Shown: piece by piece, positions 16,818 through 25,346 of the stretch | How the letters are laid out: each line of letters begins with the position of its first letter | Position numbering within the stretch: position 1 is the stretch's first letter | From: Bacteroidales bacterium | Lineage (GTDB): Bacteria; Bacteroidota; Bacteroidia; Bacteroidales; F082 | Assembly (NCBI GenBank): GCA_017531225.1 | Contig: JAFXLL010000005.1 | Coordinates: 62,001-126,000, forward strand | Length of the DNA stretch: 64,000 bases | Direction of reading: 5' to 3' | Program-made: the position numbers and the translations under genes | The notes under the pieces: model-generated | Database searches by the model: none | Seen by the model: only the letters and a program-made list of their open reading frames with translations | Told to the model about the DNA's origin: nothing

Positions 16818-18170
16818 TTATTCTTTGTTTTTCGGTCTTTTGAATACGTCATCATCTGAAGGTTTAAACTCAATCTTATATTTTTGCGTATCGGAGAATA
16901 GCGGTAACTTATAGAACGGACTCTTTAAGGTTTTGTCATTAGAGTCAATTTCTGCCCATTCTCCAACGTATAAATATTGTCTTTTCTTGAAATAATTCCA
17001 ATGATTAAGGATCGATTCTTTCGATGTATATATATTCTCATCAACATTACAAAAAGGAATCGCATAAATAAAAATAGCGTCATAGATGTACAGTATGGCG
17101 GTGCAAAATGGAGAAAAACTAGGAGAATTATTGGTTTTAAAGAATAAATCCAATACTGGTTGCTCAAAGAATTCATTATGCTCTCCATATAGGAAAGGAG
17201 GGAATTCCATATCTGCCATATCTCCATGAACCCATTTACCTGTATTGACAAAATGGGAAAATTTACAAGACGGAATCATGTCAACTGCAATTTTCACCAA
17301 AGCTTTGAAAATCCCGTAATAACTGACTTCTCCCTTGTTAAATAAAAGAACTCTACCTGTTGGAGCACCGTTGTACACATCGTTTATTATTTTATCTTGC
17401 TTAATAAAAACTACTGGCATGGACAAGTCTTTGTCAGGTCGGATACAGAAATTCAATCCTTCAAGACTATGATTCCTTGTTTTTTTCCCAGGAATGCGAG
17501 ATAACGTTCTGTTTATTTCAAGAAATCTATATAGATTGTTCTCTACTCCTTTTTCTTCAAACAGAGTATTGCATTCATCACATTCTTCATTGCATAATAA
17601 TAATTTATTCCCTAATGATTCCATAATGGCATGAGATTCATTTTTGAAATAATTCTTGCCAGTATTTTCGCAAAAACGGCATATTCGAGCTTCAGGGTCT
17701 TTTTCCCCGATATATATTTTCTCTGTCAATAGTCCATAAGAATATGTTTCATATTTTTGATACAAAATCCCCCAAGTAAGGACAAAACAATTATCGTCTG
17801 CATTCTCATTCCGATTATTCTCAATGGCCTTTATCTTAATCAAGGAGCGTCTTATGTCAATTATGTCAACCGAGGCGTTGTGGCGAATAAAAACATCGTT
17901 GTCTCTAAATCCTTTGAAGTACGATGGAAGTTGTTGAATATTGCAAACATGTACTTTTAGTTTTTCGGACAATTCAGCCATTACTTCAAGCACAAGCGGA
18001 CTAAATCTATACAATGCATATATGTTTCCGCCTTCTATTCTCGGCAATTTTGCAAACGCATTTTCAACTGCATTTTCTACACTACGATCTTCGGAAACAA
18101 ATGAGAAAAGTCTTCTTTTTTCTCTGGAGAGGAGATAGAATTTTTGTGGGCGGTAATCAAAGTAATCCAT
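16818..18170 (-). CDS. HNH_5-like nuclease-domain protein
   Basis: A 450-residue protein encoded convergently to the methylase. Residues 162-225 look like the HNH_5 fold: CRFC (Cys164/167), SHAIMESLGNK with His180, and ECDECN (Cys197/200, Asn201), then a RTLSRIPGKK segment. The four cysteines would hold a structural zinc and the His would belong to a beta-beta-alpha-metal nuclease site. The flanking domains (1-160 and 240-450) are unfamiliar. The gene is A/T-rich like the 3' half of the methylase and the next gene. Its place between restriction and AbiE genes suggests an anti-phage effector, by inference only. Confidence 0.72.
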   Translation of the reverse strand: MDYFDYRPQKFYLLSREKRRLFSFVSEDRSVENAVENAFAKLPRIEGGNIYALYRFSPLVLEVMAELSEKLKVHVCNIQQLPSYFKGFRDNDVFIRHNASVDIIDIRRSLIKIKAIENNRNENADDNCFVLTWGILYQKYETYSYGLLTEKIYIGEKDPEARICRFCENTGKNYFKNESHAIMESLGNKLLLCNEECDECNTLFEEKGVENNLYRFLEINRTLSRIPGKKTRNHSLEGLNFCIRPDKDLSMPVVFIKQDKIINDVYNGAPTGRVLLFNKGEVSYYGIFKALVKIAVDMIPSCKFSHFVNTGKWVHGDMADMEFPPFLYGEHNEFFEQPVLDLFFKTNNSPSFSPFCTAILYIYDAIFIYAIPFCNVDENIYTSKESILNHWNYFKKRQYLYVGEWAEIDSNDKTLKSPFYKLPLFSDTQKYKIEFKPSDDDVFKRPKNKE

Positions 18171-18207
18171 TAATTCTTATTGTTGTATTTGTATTTTAGA
18201 TTCTTAT

Positions 18208-18915
18208 TCAGAATAACTGCGTGTGGGCTATGCAAAAATACCAATAATCATTCTGCACATGCCGTCCTCCTTCAATCATTTCTTTATACTTGTCGAACAA
18301 TGCCTTGTGTCCAATTTTCAACAGCACTTGCCGGCAATAGCCAAGCTCCATTTCAAACTTCAATAATAAGCGTTGTTTGTTTTTCAGTATGTCTTCGCTG
18401 CATTTCCATATTTCATGCTTAATGGACGCCAGTAAACAAGAATAGTAGTCCGCTAAAGTTACAACATTGATAACATCCAAAGCCGTATCAAGATTCAGAA
18501 CTTGTTTTATGGCTTGCTTCAAGCGATCGTCTTTTATTAGGTCTTTTTCCATCTCTATAATCTCTTTGGGCGAGAGATTGAGTAGTTGCTTGCATGACGG
18601 CCAATCGTCTTCCGAGCGGGCAAGGATCCAATACGTTTTTACATTATTCACGAAGTTACAAACTTCAACAAATGCTTGCTTTGGAATGTCATATTTAGAT
18701 GAAATGACTTCATTACAGTTTTGAATAACCCATTGTATATATGAGAAACTGATGTCCAAACTTTCCTCAATCCATCTCTCCACTTCTCTACAAAAATCTC
18801 TTATGTTATCATTGACATTTTGAGACACTGGGTCGAAAGAATATTTCATCTGTATATCAATCAGTTTCCTGACTAAACCTTCCGCACTACCTTTAAATAT
18901 AATAAAGTTCAACAT
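18208..18915 (-). CDS. Unknown A/T-rich protein in the defence island
   Basis: A 235-residue predicted soluble, largely alpha-helical protein with no motif I recognise. It is rich in Lys, Leu and Ile, with several Trp/Cys residues (VERWIEESLDISFSYIQW, EMELGYCRQVLLKIGHKAL). It lies 37 bp upstream of the HNH-like gene on the same strand and 14 bp downstream of the AbiEii gene, so the three or four minus-strand genes may be one transcript. It could be a partner or immunity protein of the HNH protein, but nothing in its sequence shows this. Confidence 0.65.
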   Translation of the reverse strand: MLNFIIFKGSAEGLVRKLIDIQMKYSFDPVSQNVNDNIRDFCREVERWIEESLDISFSYIQWVIQNCNEVISSKYDIPKQAFVEVCNFVNNVKTYWILARSEDDWPSCKQLLNLSPKEIIEMEKDLIKDDRLKQAIKQVLNLDTALDVINVVTLADYYSCLLASIKHEIWKCSEDILKNKQRLLLKFEMELGYCRQVLLKIGHKALFDKYKEMIEGGRHVQNDYWYFCIAHTQLF

Positions 18916-18929
18916 GTTTTTTTGCGATG

Positions 18930-19985
18930 CTACAAATTGTTTAACGCCTTGTATAAATAAAAGAATGCTTCTGGGTTGGTTTTCTTCAGCTTGTTAAGTT
19001 TTGTGTATTCATATTGTAAAAATACCCAATCTTTGATAACTGTTAAATGCTTGGAATTGAACTTTTCAAACGCCTGAAATTGGTTTTGTATCAATGAAGC
19101 AAGATAGGCTATTTTTGCTGCTGATAAAATGGCTTTTTCAATATGAAATGATTCTGAAAAGATGTGGCTGGTTACATCCTTAATGCCTTTTTGAAGTATG
19201 CCGAACTCGGTGCCATTGTAATCATGACGGAAACAAATAGATAGCGCATTGTCAATGGTGTCGTGGAAAACATCATCCAAAGTGAAGTCACCAGCACGAT
19301 AGGTCAATTCCTGTCTGGCAATTCTACGATAGGTGGCTGCTATGGAAGTGACGTCATCCGCACGGTCGAATAGATGTCCAATGTCATACAACTGCTTGAT
19401 AATTTCCATGCCACATTCGGTGCCGTTCTTACGGTAGGGAATACCTATGGTTTTTGGAGCAAAGGCTGTGAGTTTGTCGGCAAGCAAGTTGTTGACATCT
19501 GGCACATACACTTGGCAATCAGATCCTTCCATCTGAAGAAAACGATTCGCAATGGGAATTGCTACAAGACTGCTGTATGGTGTTGTCTCAAACAACACAT
19601 CCAAAAGAATATGGGATTCTTTGTTTTCTACTGTGGAGAAATAGAAAAACTTAAAATGCTTTTTAGGGATGTTTGATAGCGGAATCCGCTGTTGCTCTTC
19701 ATATCTGAGAAAGCCTTTGTTTTTGGCTATGTTTTGCAGGTCGCCTTGCAGATCGCTATTTTGTGGGGCGACGGTGATATCAATATCTATCGATAATCGA
19801 TGCGAAGCCTGCATCATCAGCATCATTGCCGTGCCTCCCTTAAAGACAAATGGAACTGCGGATTCGGCAAGGCTCTCCAACAGAGACAGCGCATGGATGG
19901 TCTTCTCAACAAGAATTCGATCGGCTTTATATTGCCGAGATACAGCATTTATCCACTCCAAAGAAAACGATTGTGGTGTAATCAT
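18930..19985 (-). CDS. AbiEii-type nucleotidyltransferase toxin (copy 1)
   Basis: A 351-residue protein of the AbiEii/AbiGii toxin family. FKGGTAMMLM (Gly50-Gly51) and LSIDIDITV (Asp67, Asp69) form the GG(S/T)...DxD motif of the nucleotidyltransferase fold; KKTNPEAFFYL is a conserved tail. AbiEii toxins are bacteriostatic; the related MenT toxins modify tRNA 3' ends with nucleotides. It starts 3 bp after the AbiEi stop, the usual antitoxin-first order. A second pair with the same motifs is at 59.4-61.2 kb. Confidence 0.9.
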   Translation of the reverse strand: MITPQSFSLEWINAVSRQYKADRILVEKTIHALSLLESLAESAVPFVFKGGTAMMLMMQASHRLSIDIDITVAPQNSDLQGDLQNIAKNKGFLRYEEQQRIPLSNIPKKHFKFFYFSTVENKESHILLDVLFETTPYSSLVAIPIANRFLQMEGSDCQVYVPDVNNLLADKLTAFAPKTIGIPYRKNGTECGMEIIKQLYDIGHLFDRADDVTSIAATYRRIARQELTYRAGDFTLDDVFHDTIDNALSICFRHDYNGTEFGILQKGIKDVTSHIFSESFHIEKAILSAAKIAYLASLIQNQFQAFEKFNSKHLTVIKDWVFLQYEYTKLNKLKKTNPEAFFYLYKALNNL

Positions 19986-19988
19986 GGC

Positions 19989-20711
19989 TTAATAATCTAT
20001 TTCGTCAAGTAAATCTTCAATAACTTTATGGCGTCCACGTCGTCCGGCATATCGAAGCATCTTGCTGGTGCTTACAGCACAAGAAGCAATTGCATTCTCA
20101 TAAATGCGAAGTATCTCTGTGTTCTGGAACGGGAACATGCGATCTAACGCCCAGTCAACCAGCATCTTCTCAAGCGTGGCCATTGGGAAACCCCAATCGA
20201 CATCTTCTCGGACAGGTGCCCCAGAAACGAGATTCCTCACCACGACATAACCATCGTAATAGGACAAATCATCGTCAAGATTACGGTAAAGTACGGTGGA
20301 GCGTGGATACATGTCGCGAATTGCATAATAGATCGATTCGGCGGCATCACGTTCAACATCCACAAAGTAAATCTGAGTGTTCATCATGTGTTGGGCAAAG
20401 GCGTTCACTGCAGCCAAATCCCATTGACAATAATCGACAAACGGGAATCTGTCACGCATCATGCGACCAATTTTCTTTGTTTTCTGATGAATGACTGGGG
20501 AAAACGCCTCTTTTGTTCCCAAACGATAAACGCCTCGTCCAATACTGTACAAAACTCTTTTCTCTAACAAGGCATGGATACGCCATCTCACAGTGGCAAT
20601 CGGAATATCAGGAGTAAAGCTACGATAAAAGTCATCGATATCCTCAAATACGATTTCCCTTTGATGGCCAAATTCTTTTCGGAGTTCTTCTATGTGCAGA
20701 TTATTGGACAT
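19989..20711 (-). CDS. AbiEi-type antitoxin/transcriptional regulator (copy 1)
   Basis: A 240-residue protein. The N-terminal winged-helix part (about 20-75) contains IATVRWRIHALLEKRVLYSIGRGVYRLG. The middle domain resembles the AbiEi/DUF6577 fold, and a basic C-terminus with KMLRYAGRRGRHKVIEDLL is conserved in copy 2 (KLLRYASRRNRKEQVERIL). AbiEi antitoxins neutralise AbiEii and repress their own operon by binding promoter repeats. A TTGACAAAAATT motif lies about 58 nt upstream of the start. Confidence 0.85.
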   Translation of the reverse strand: MSNNLHIEELRKEFGHQREIVFEDIDDFYRSFTPDIPIATVRWRIHALLEKRVLYSIGRGVYRLGTKEAFSPVIHQKTKKIGRMMRDRFPFVDYCQWDLAAVNAFAQHMMNTQIYFVDVERDAAESIYYAIRDMYPRSTVLYRNLDDDLSYYDGYVVVRNLVSGAPVREDVDWGFPMATLEKMLVDWALDRMFPFQNTEILRIYENAIASCAVSTSKMLRYAGRRGRHKVIEDLLDEIDY

Positions 20712-20731
20712 TGTATTATTGTTTCACGCTG

Positions 20732-20780
20732 CAAAGATAAGCAAATTTTCGTCAGTAATTCACAAAAATTGACAAAAATT
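20732..20780 (-). promoter_or_regulatory. Promoter and putative AbiEi operator (copy 1)
   Basis: On the minus strand a TATCTTTG -7 box lies at 20739-20732. Upstream are two ACAAAAATT repeats (20762-20770, 20772-20780, plus-strand reading). The 12-mer TTGACAAAAATT (20769-20780) recurs at almost the same distance upstream of the second AbiEi gene (61268-61279). Confidence 0.6.
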
Positions 20781-20909
20781 TGGATTTTTTTTCTGCCGTA
20801 CTAAAACAATGCAAGAAGGTTATCGCATAGTCACAAAAAGAATGATTGATATAAAATAACTATATAAAAATTATTTATTATTACTGCAGACAATACAATT
20901 ATATAACAG

Positions 20910-21155
20910 ATGCAGGTTAACAGATGCAGTTATTATTGGTTGGATACATGGGTGCTGGCCAATGTGATACAATTGGCCACGCAAGACTTTTGCGTCAGCA
21001 ACCTCAACCGCACCAACGATCCCTGCAGGCGGCAATACGACCAAATGACACATGCAGTGCGCTCCGTCCCTGCCAACATCGCGGAAGGCAACTCGCGGCA
21101 TTCCACCTCAAAGGAGACAGAAATGCGCCTCACGGATGTGGCTCGGGCTGCATGA
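20910..21155 (+). pseudogene. Truncated four-helix-bundle protein gene
   Basis: The 81 codons encode a protein matching the first 80 residues of the intact gene at 47297 at 67 of 80 positions (hand count). The reading frame then stops directly after DVARA, where the intact copy continues for 165 more residues. Conserved segments include YYWLDTWVL, SVPANIAEGNSRHSTSKET and EMRLTDVARA. The downstream sequence is not related to the intact gene. It is a 3'-deleted duplicate at the edge of the defence island, probably without function. Confidence 0.85.
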
Positions 21156-21187
21156 GAGCGCAAGCCTTTATCGACACTACCCATTAA

Positions 21188-21216
21188 AAAACAAGCCTCG
21201 CAAGAGGCTTTGTTTG
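21188..21216 (+). terminator. Hairpin terminator
   Basis: ACAAGCCTC, a GCAA loop and GAGGCTTTGT pair over 9-10 bases with A and T runs outside. It follows the truncated four-helix-bundle gene. Confidence 0.75.
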
Positions 21217-21374
21217 TTATCGTAAATTATACTTCAGGAACATCATGACAAGGTTTTTGCCTTTACCCAAAAACAGCCTTAGTATGATAAATGGCCTCGC
21301 AGAACAAGCAGCGCAATAAATGTTTGCAGGTTGTTTTTCTGATTTGCTTTGGGCTTCACACCAGTAATGATAGA
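21217..21374. other. Intergenic stretch without recognised content
   Basis: About 160 bp between two terminators. No start codon with a plausible frame, promoter box or repeat was found. Confidence 0.5.
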
Positions 21375-21415
21375 TAAAAAATCCGCAACCCAAGCCCTTG
21401 CTTGAATTGCGGATT
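21375..21415 (-). terminator. Terminator hairpin of the AATCCGCAAYCC family, copy 1
   Basis: AATCCGCAACCCAAG and CTTGAATTGCGGATT form a long stem. It follows the minus-strand carboxymuconolactone decarboxylase gene. Near-identical hairpins occur at 25288, 30861 and (degraded) 54451. Confidence 0.8.
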
Positions 21416-21444
21416 GTTCATTTGGTATAATGTACCTTGTCCAA

Positions 21445-22566
21445 TTATTTCAATGTGTCGTACTGCTCGTCGCTGACAGGCTCCAGCCACTCGTTGCTGT
21501 TGCCGGGTTGGGCATTGGCATGGTAAGTGAGGTGCTGCATCCAGCTGTCTTTGGCGGCGCCGTGCCAGTGCTTCACACCCTCGGGAACGGCGATGACGGT
21601 GCCGGGGACCAACGGAACGGCTTCCTTGCCCCATTCCTGATACCAACCGCGACCGCTCACACAGATCAACATCTGAACGGCACCGTGGTGAACATGCCAA
21701 TTGTTGCGGCAGCCAGGCTCGAAGCTGACGTTGCAGAGACCGCTTGTGGGATCGAGGACGGCGAGGTAGCTGTTGCCAATGAAATACTGGGCGTATGCCG
21801 TATTAGGTTCTCCAATGGGCCAGGGTGATTGTGCACACGCTACATCGTTCTTGCCTTCCACAGCGGCAGCGATGGCAGCCTCGCAACGCAAAGCCTCGGC
21901 CTCCAACCCTGCGGCTTTCAATGCCACTGGGACATTGCGCAACTGCTCTTCTGTGACACCCATGTTCAAGGCGCCGCGCACATGCGCCTGCAGCTGCGGC
22001 ATCACGTTCTCCAAGCCGCTCAAAGCACTCACGGTGATGAGTTCGCGGTCAGCGTGAGTGAGGTTGTCGCGGGCGAAGATGTCGCCGAAGAGATGGGCTT
22101 TCAGATAATAGTCCTCGGCAGGGCAGAAGTCATAGTTGAAAGGGCGACCGCTGAGTTGGGTCTGCACTTCAGTGCCTTGTTTCAAGGCATCGTAGCTGGC
22201 GGGCAGGGGAGAGGCGTCCATACCTTCTTCAGTGGCTTTGCCTTCGGTCTTGCGTTGTTCCAAGACCTTCTGCAAAGTGCCAAGGGCGTTCAAAGAACGC
22301 GGGAATCCCGTGTAGGCATAGAGTTGCGACAGGGCTTCCTTGATTTGGCTGACCGTCAAGCCGGCATCCAAGCCGCCGTTGATGGCCTCGGCCAAGGCGG
22401 TATAGTCGGCTTTGGCCTCGCTGCAGGCGATTGCCGACATGAAGGCCGCCTGCTCTTGGTTAAAACTCAAAGTATTCATTTCCTTTTCCATTGTGGTGGT
22501 TTTGCTGCCGCAAGAAGCAAACATCAATGCGGCGGCAAACATTCCGATAATAAGTTGTTTTCTCAT
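21445..22566 (-). CDS. Lipoprotein with two carboxymuconolactone decarboxylase-like domains and a cupin
   Basis: A 373-residue protein. The lipobox FASC ends the signal peptide. Two CMD-like helical repeats follow (about 40-110 and 140-225, the latter with HADRELITVSAL and HVRGALNMGVTEEQL), then a cupin domain (about 265-355) with HVHHGAVQMLICVSGRGWYQEWG and VPEGVKHWHGA supplying metal-binding His residues. CMD/cupin fusions are common cytosolic proteins; the lipid anchor here places it outside the inner membrane. A peroxidase-like or ring-opening role is possible. It is next to an aldo/keto reductase gene, and a terminator hairpin follows it. Confidence 0.85.
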   Translation of the reverse strand: MRKQLIIGMFAAALMFASCGSKTTTMEKEMNTLSFNQEQAAFMSAIACSEAKADYTALAEAINGGLDAGLTVSQIKEALSQLYAYTGFPRSLNALGTLQKVLEQRKTEGKATEEGMDASPLPASYDALKQGTEVQTQLSGRPFNYDFCPAEDYYLKAHLFGDIFARDNLTHADRELITVSALSGLENVMPQLQAHVRGALNMGVTEEQLRNVPVALKAAGLEAEALRCEAAIAAAVEGKNDVACAQSPWPIGEPNTAYAQYFIGNSYLAVLDPTSGLCNVSFEPGCRNNWHVHHGAVQMLICVSGRGWYQEWGKEAVPLVPGTVIAVPEGVKHWHGAAKDSWMQHLTYHANAQPGNSNEWLEPVSDEQYDTLK

Positions 22567-22605
22567 TTTATTGCGTATAGATTGATGATTGATTTTGCTT
22601 TTGCG

Positions 22606-23451
22606 TTATCCGTAATTTTCAATCAAATATTTCACAAAGTTCATGTCGTTGAAGTTGACTGTGCCGGTATCGTGCTGGTTCATTGTTGCAATTTGGGCCA
22701 TGTCATCGTCGGTGAGGGCAAAGTCGAAGATGTCGAGGTTTTGCTGCATACGCTCCTTGTGAGTGGATTTCGGGATGGCCACGATGCCGCGTTGCGTGAG
22801 CCAGCGGAGGGCTACCTGCGAGGCGGTCTTGCCGTACTTTGCACCAATGCCGGCCAGCAGGTCGCTCTTGATGATGCCGTCCACACCTTGTCCGCCCAGC
22901 GGTCCCCATGCCATCATCTTGGTGCCGAACTCGTTGAGCGTAGGCTCGATTTCGCGTTGCTGAATCATCGCGTTGCACTGCAGTTGGTTTACCATCGGCT
23001 TCATATCCACATAGTGGGCGAAGTCGAAAAAACGGGCTTGTTGGAAGTTGCTCACGCCGATGGCGCGCACTTTGCCGTCGCGGTAGGCGTCCTCCATTGC
23101 ACGCCAGGTGCCGAACACATCGCCGTATGCCTGGTGTATGAGTAGCAAGTCGATGTAGTCCGTTTTCAGCTTGCGCAGGCTCTCGTCGATGCTGCGGGCG
23201 GCCTTCTCTTCGCCGTTGTTGCTGATCCATACCTTGGTGACGAGGAACAGGTCCTCGCGCTTGATGCCCGACTTGGCGACGGCCTCGCCCACGCCTTCCT
23301 CGTTGAAATAAGCCTGGGCAGTATCGATTAGGCGATAGCCCACACTCAATGCGTCGCTCACGCAACGCTCCGCCTCTTGTGGCGGCACTTGGAATACACC
23401 GTAGCCCAAAATCGGCATCTCAACGCCGTTGTATAGTCTGATGTTTTGCAT
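22606..23451 (-). CDS. Aldo/keto reductase
   Basis: A 281-residue NADPH-dependent carbonyl reductase of the AKR superfamily. The N-terminus MPILGYGVFQ and GYRLIDTAQAYFNEEGVG hold the catalytic Asp43 and Tyr48; LFLVTKVW holds Lys73 and YIDLLLIHQ the active-site His. VRAIGVSNF and AIPKSTHKERMQQN are the cofactor-binding signatures. The length is typical. A TAGTTTTG -7 box lies at 23490-23497. Substrate is unknown. Confidence 0.93.
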   Translation of the reverse strand: MQNIRLYNGVEMPILGYGVFQVPPQEAERCVSDALSVGYRLIDTAQAYFNEEGVGEAVAKSGIKREDLFLVTKVWISNNGEEKAARSIDESLRKLKTDYIDLLLIHQAYGDVFGTWRAMEDAYRDGKVRAIGVSNFQQARFFDFAHYVDMKPMVNQLQCNAMIQQREIEPTLNEFGTKMMAWGPLGGQGVDGIIKSDLLAGIGAKYGKTASQVALRWLTQRGIVAIPKSTHKERMQQNLDIFDFALTDDDMAQIATMNQHDTGTVNFNDMNFVKYLIENYG

Positions 23452-23571
23452 AGTTTTGATGTTTTATGATTTCTAACTGTTTGACAATGCAAAACTACAA
23501 CCATCATTCATCATGGCTGTTATGGATTTTTCGGGAAAAATTTCAAATTTTGCGGTTTTGCTTCGTTATTG

Positions 23572-24390
23572 TTATTGCTTGATCTCTACTTCGGTAGTCA
23601 AACTACGTACCCCTCCACAACGAAGGCTTGGTGTATTGATTCGTATGTCGCAGTCCACCACAAAGACATTTCCCTCTTTTGAGCGTATCACATTCTCATC
23701 GTGCAGGTCGCTCAAATAGATTTCAGGAGTGGCGAAAGTCCAATTTCTCAGATTGATGAGTTTGAATCCAATGTGTTCAGCAAACGAGGCAATTTCTTCA
23801 TCCGACATGTGTGTCCCTTCAATGAAAGGCTGCTCTGCCACAATCTTGAAATCACCGTCTTCAGTGCGTCCAAATCCCAATACTTTCAGTGCGGTTTCTG
23901 GGAAATAAGTGTTATGCAGCGAGATACGGTCAAGTGCCAGAATGGGTTGGATAAAATAGTCAAGCCCAATGGCTTTTACCAATGTGGCACCATGGTCGTA
24001 AACTATAGCTTCTCCGCCTTCTGCAATTTGCTCACCTAACATGCGCGGCAGGGCATCTTCGACACGTTCTGTCCAGCAACCGACTTTCTTTGCCCATTGC
24101 TCTATGCATTCAGCCTGCTTCGCTCCGCGTTGGACTTCTCTTTTGAAGTCGCCGACATCTGGTGCAGCATTTCTATCTGCCGCAGTTTCTGCTCCCGCGA
24201 GTAGGGATGCAATGACATGCGTAGTACCTCCCATTGAGCAGCCATACTGTTCTGCCGATGAAAATCGCTTATATACAAGCCGTTGTGTGATGAATTGTTC
24301 TGCATACGACTCCAATTTTGAAAGACCGTTGGCAGTGAAGCCCTCATCGATAATCGAATGGATGCTATGCCAAAAGTCTTGGTTGTTCAT
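23572..24390 (-). CDS. Stand-alone polyvalent-protein-type kinase domain
   Basis: A 272-residue protein. The start is set at ATG 24390 (MNNQDFW), after a TATTTTTG box at 24425-24432; an upstream in-frame codon would put the start before that box. The C-terminal half resembles the kinase domain of phage/ICE polyvalent proteins: EEIASFAEHIGFKLI, the catalytic loop LSDLHDENVI (HxDxxxxN-like with shuffled spacing) and the metal-binding FVVDCDIRINT. The N-terminal half (SAEQYGCSMGGTTHVIASLL, AEGGEAIVYDHGATLVKAIG) may form the nucleotide-binding lobe. Such domains normally occur in giant polyproteins of mobile elements. No partner gene is visible. Confidence 0.6.
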   Translation of the reverse strand: MNNQDFWHSIHSIIDEGFTANGLSKLESYAEQFITQRLVYKRFSSAEQYGCSMGGTTHVIASLLAGAETAADRNAAPDVGDFKREVQRGAKQAECIEQWAKKVGCWTERVEDALPRMLGEQIAEGGEAIVYDHGATLVKAIGLDYFIQPILALDRISLHNTYFPETALKVLGFGRTEDGDFKIVAEQPFIEGTHMSDEEIASFAEHIGFKLINLRNWTFATPEIYLSDLHDENVIRSKEGNVFVVDCDIRINTPSLRCGGVRSLTTEVEIKQ

Positions 24391-24464
24391 TTTTGATATG
24401 TTTGAATCATTATCCAATGATGCGCAAAAATACAACTTTTTTCAAATCGTCGCCATCGGCTTGT

Positions 24465-25274
24465 TCACTCCCTAAACGAACTCGGCGAAGCCCCAAGATT
24501 GTTCTGGACGTAGCGCGAGAAATGGCTGAGGGAGGCGAAGTTGAAGCGGTCGGCGATGTCGGTGAGCGTGAGGCTACGGTCTTTGAGTAGGTGTGAAAGC
24601 TCCATGGCGGCGTAGCGGTTGATCCAGTAGTTGGCCGACTGGCCGCTGACGCGCTTACAGATTTCCGAGAGGTACTTGGGCGTAACACACAACTCGCTGG
24701 CGTACCATGCCACATCGCGATGCTCGCGGTAGTCGCTGTGCTCCAGCATCGCCACGAAACGGTCCATCACCGAGGCAGTCTGCGCCGACAGATCCGCCTC
24801 GCCGTAGATGCGCGAGTGGAACTCGAAGAAGTCAATGAAGAGCATCTGAAGCACGGCAATCATCTCGTCGCCGTGAAAATACTGGTGCGGATGCCTCATG
24901 CGACGGAACACCTCCTCGAAGTCGCGTTCGCATAGCTGTTGCTCCTCCTCGTTGAGGTGCATGATTGGGTCGATGTAGAGTGACATACCGCCTCGTGTGC
25001 CGTAGTTGGAGTGTGTGGCGCAGACGTTGATGAAGTCAAAATCCACATAGACGACATTCACACGAAAGTCCACTGATGGCTTCATTCGTGTCACCTGCCG
25101 ATTGGCCACCACAATCATGCAGTCGCCCTTCCGGAAGTGAAGCTGGCTGCCGCCGTACCACACTTCGCACTCGCCCGCCGAGCAGTAGGCATGGGTGATA
25201 TAGCTTTCCATACCCGCCTCCGCGATACGATTGAGACTATCGTCGATGATGATATTTCGCTCGTTGAGTTCCAC
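24465..25274 (-). CDS. AraC-family transcriptional regulator
   Basis: A 269-residue protein with an N-terminal cupin-like sensing domain (about 1-150) and a C-terminal pair of helix-turn-helices (about 170-268). DVAWYASELCVTPKYLSEICKRVSG and LTDIADRFNFASLSHFSRYVQ are the two HTH segments. It is followed by the kinase-like gene, and a shared terminator hairpin separates it from the membrane-protein operon upstream. A TAACTTTG box lies at 25279-25286. Confidence 0.93.
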   Translation of the reverse strand: MELNERNIIIDDSLNRIAEAGMESYITHAYCSAGECEVWYGGSQLHFRKGDCMIVVANRQVTRMKPSVDFRVNVVYVDFDFINVCATHSNYGTRGGMSLYIDPIMHLNEEEQQLCERDFEEVFRRMRHPHQYFHGDEMIAVLQMLFIDFFEFHSRIYGEADLSAQTASVMDRFVAMLEHSDYREHRDVAWYASELCVTPKYLSEICKRVSGQSANYWINRYAAMELSHLLKDRSLTLTDIADRFNFASLSHFSRYVQNNLGASPSSFRE

Positions 25275-25287
25275 GATGCAAAGTTAT

Positions 25288-25328
25288 AAAAAATCCGCAA
25301 TCCAAGACTGTGCCTGGATTGCGGATTT
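25288..25328 (-). terminator. Terminator hairpin of the AATCCGCAAYCC family, copy 2
   Basis: AAATCCGCAATCCAAG pairs with CTGGATTGCGGATTT. It lies just past the stop of the hypBA operon's last gene at 25347 and overlaps the start region of the AraC gene's promoter. Confidence 0.85.
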
Positions 25329-25346
25329 GTTCACCAAGACCAATGT

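Noticed and set aside
21829-23145. Plus-strand 438-residue ORF
   Set aside because: Antisense to well-supported CMD/cupin and aldo/keto reductase genes.
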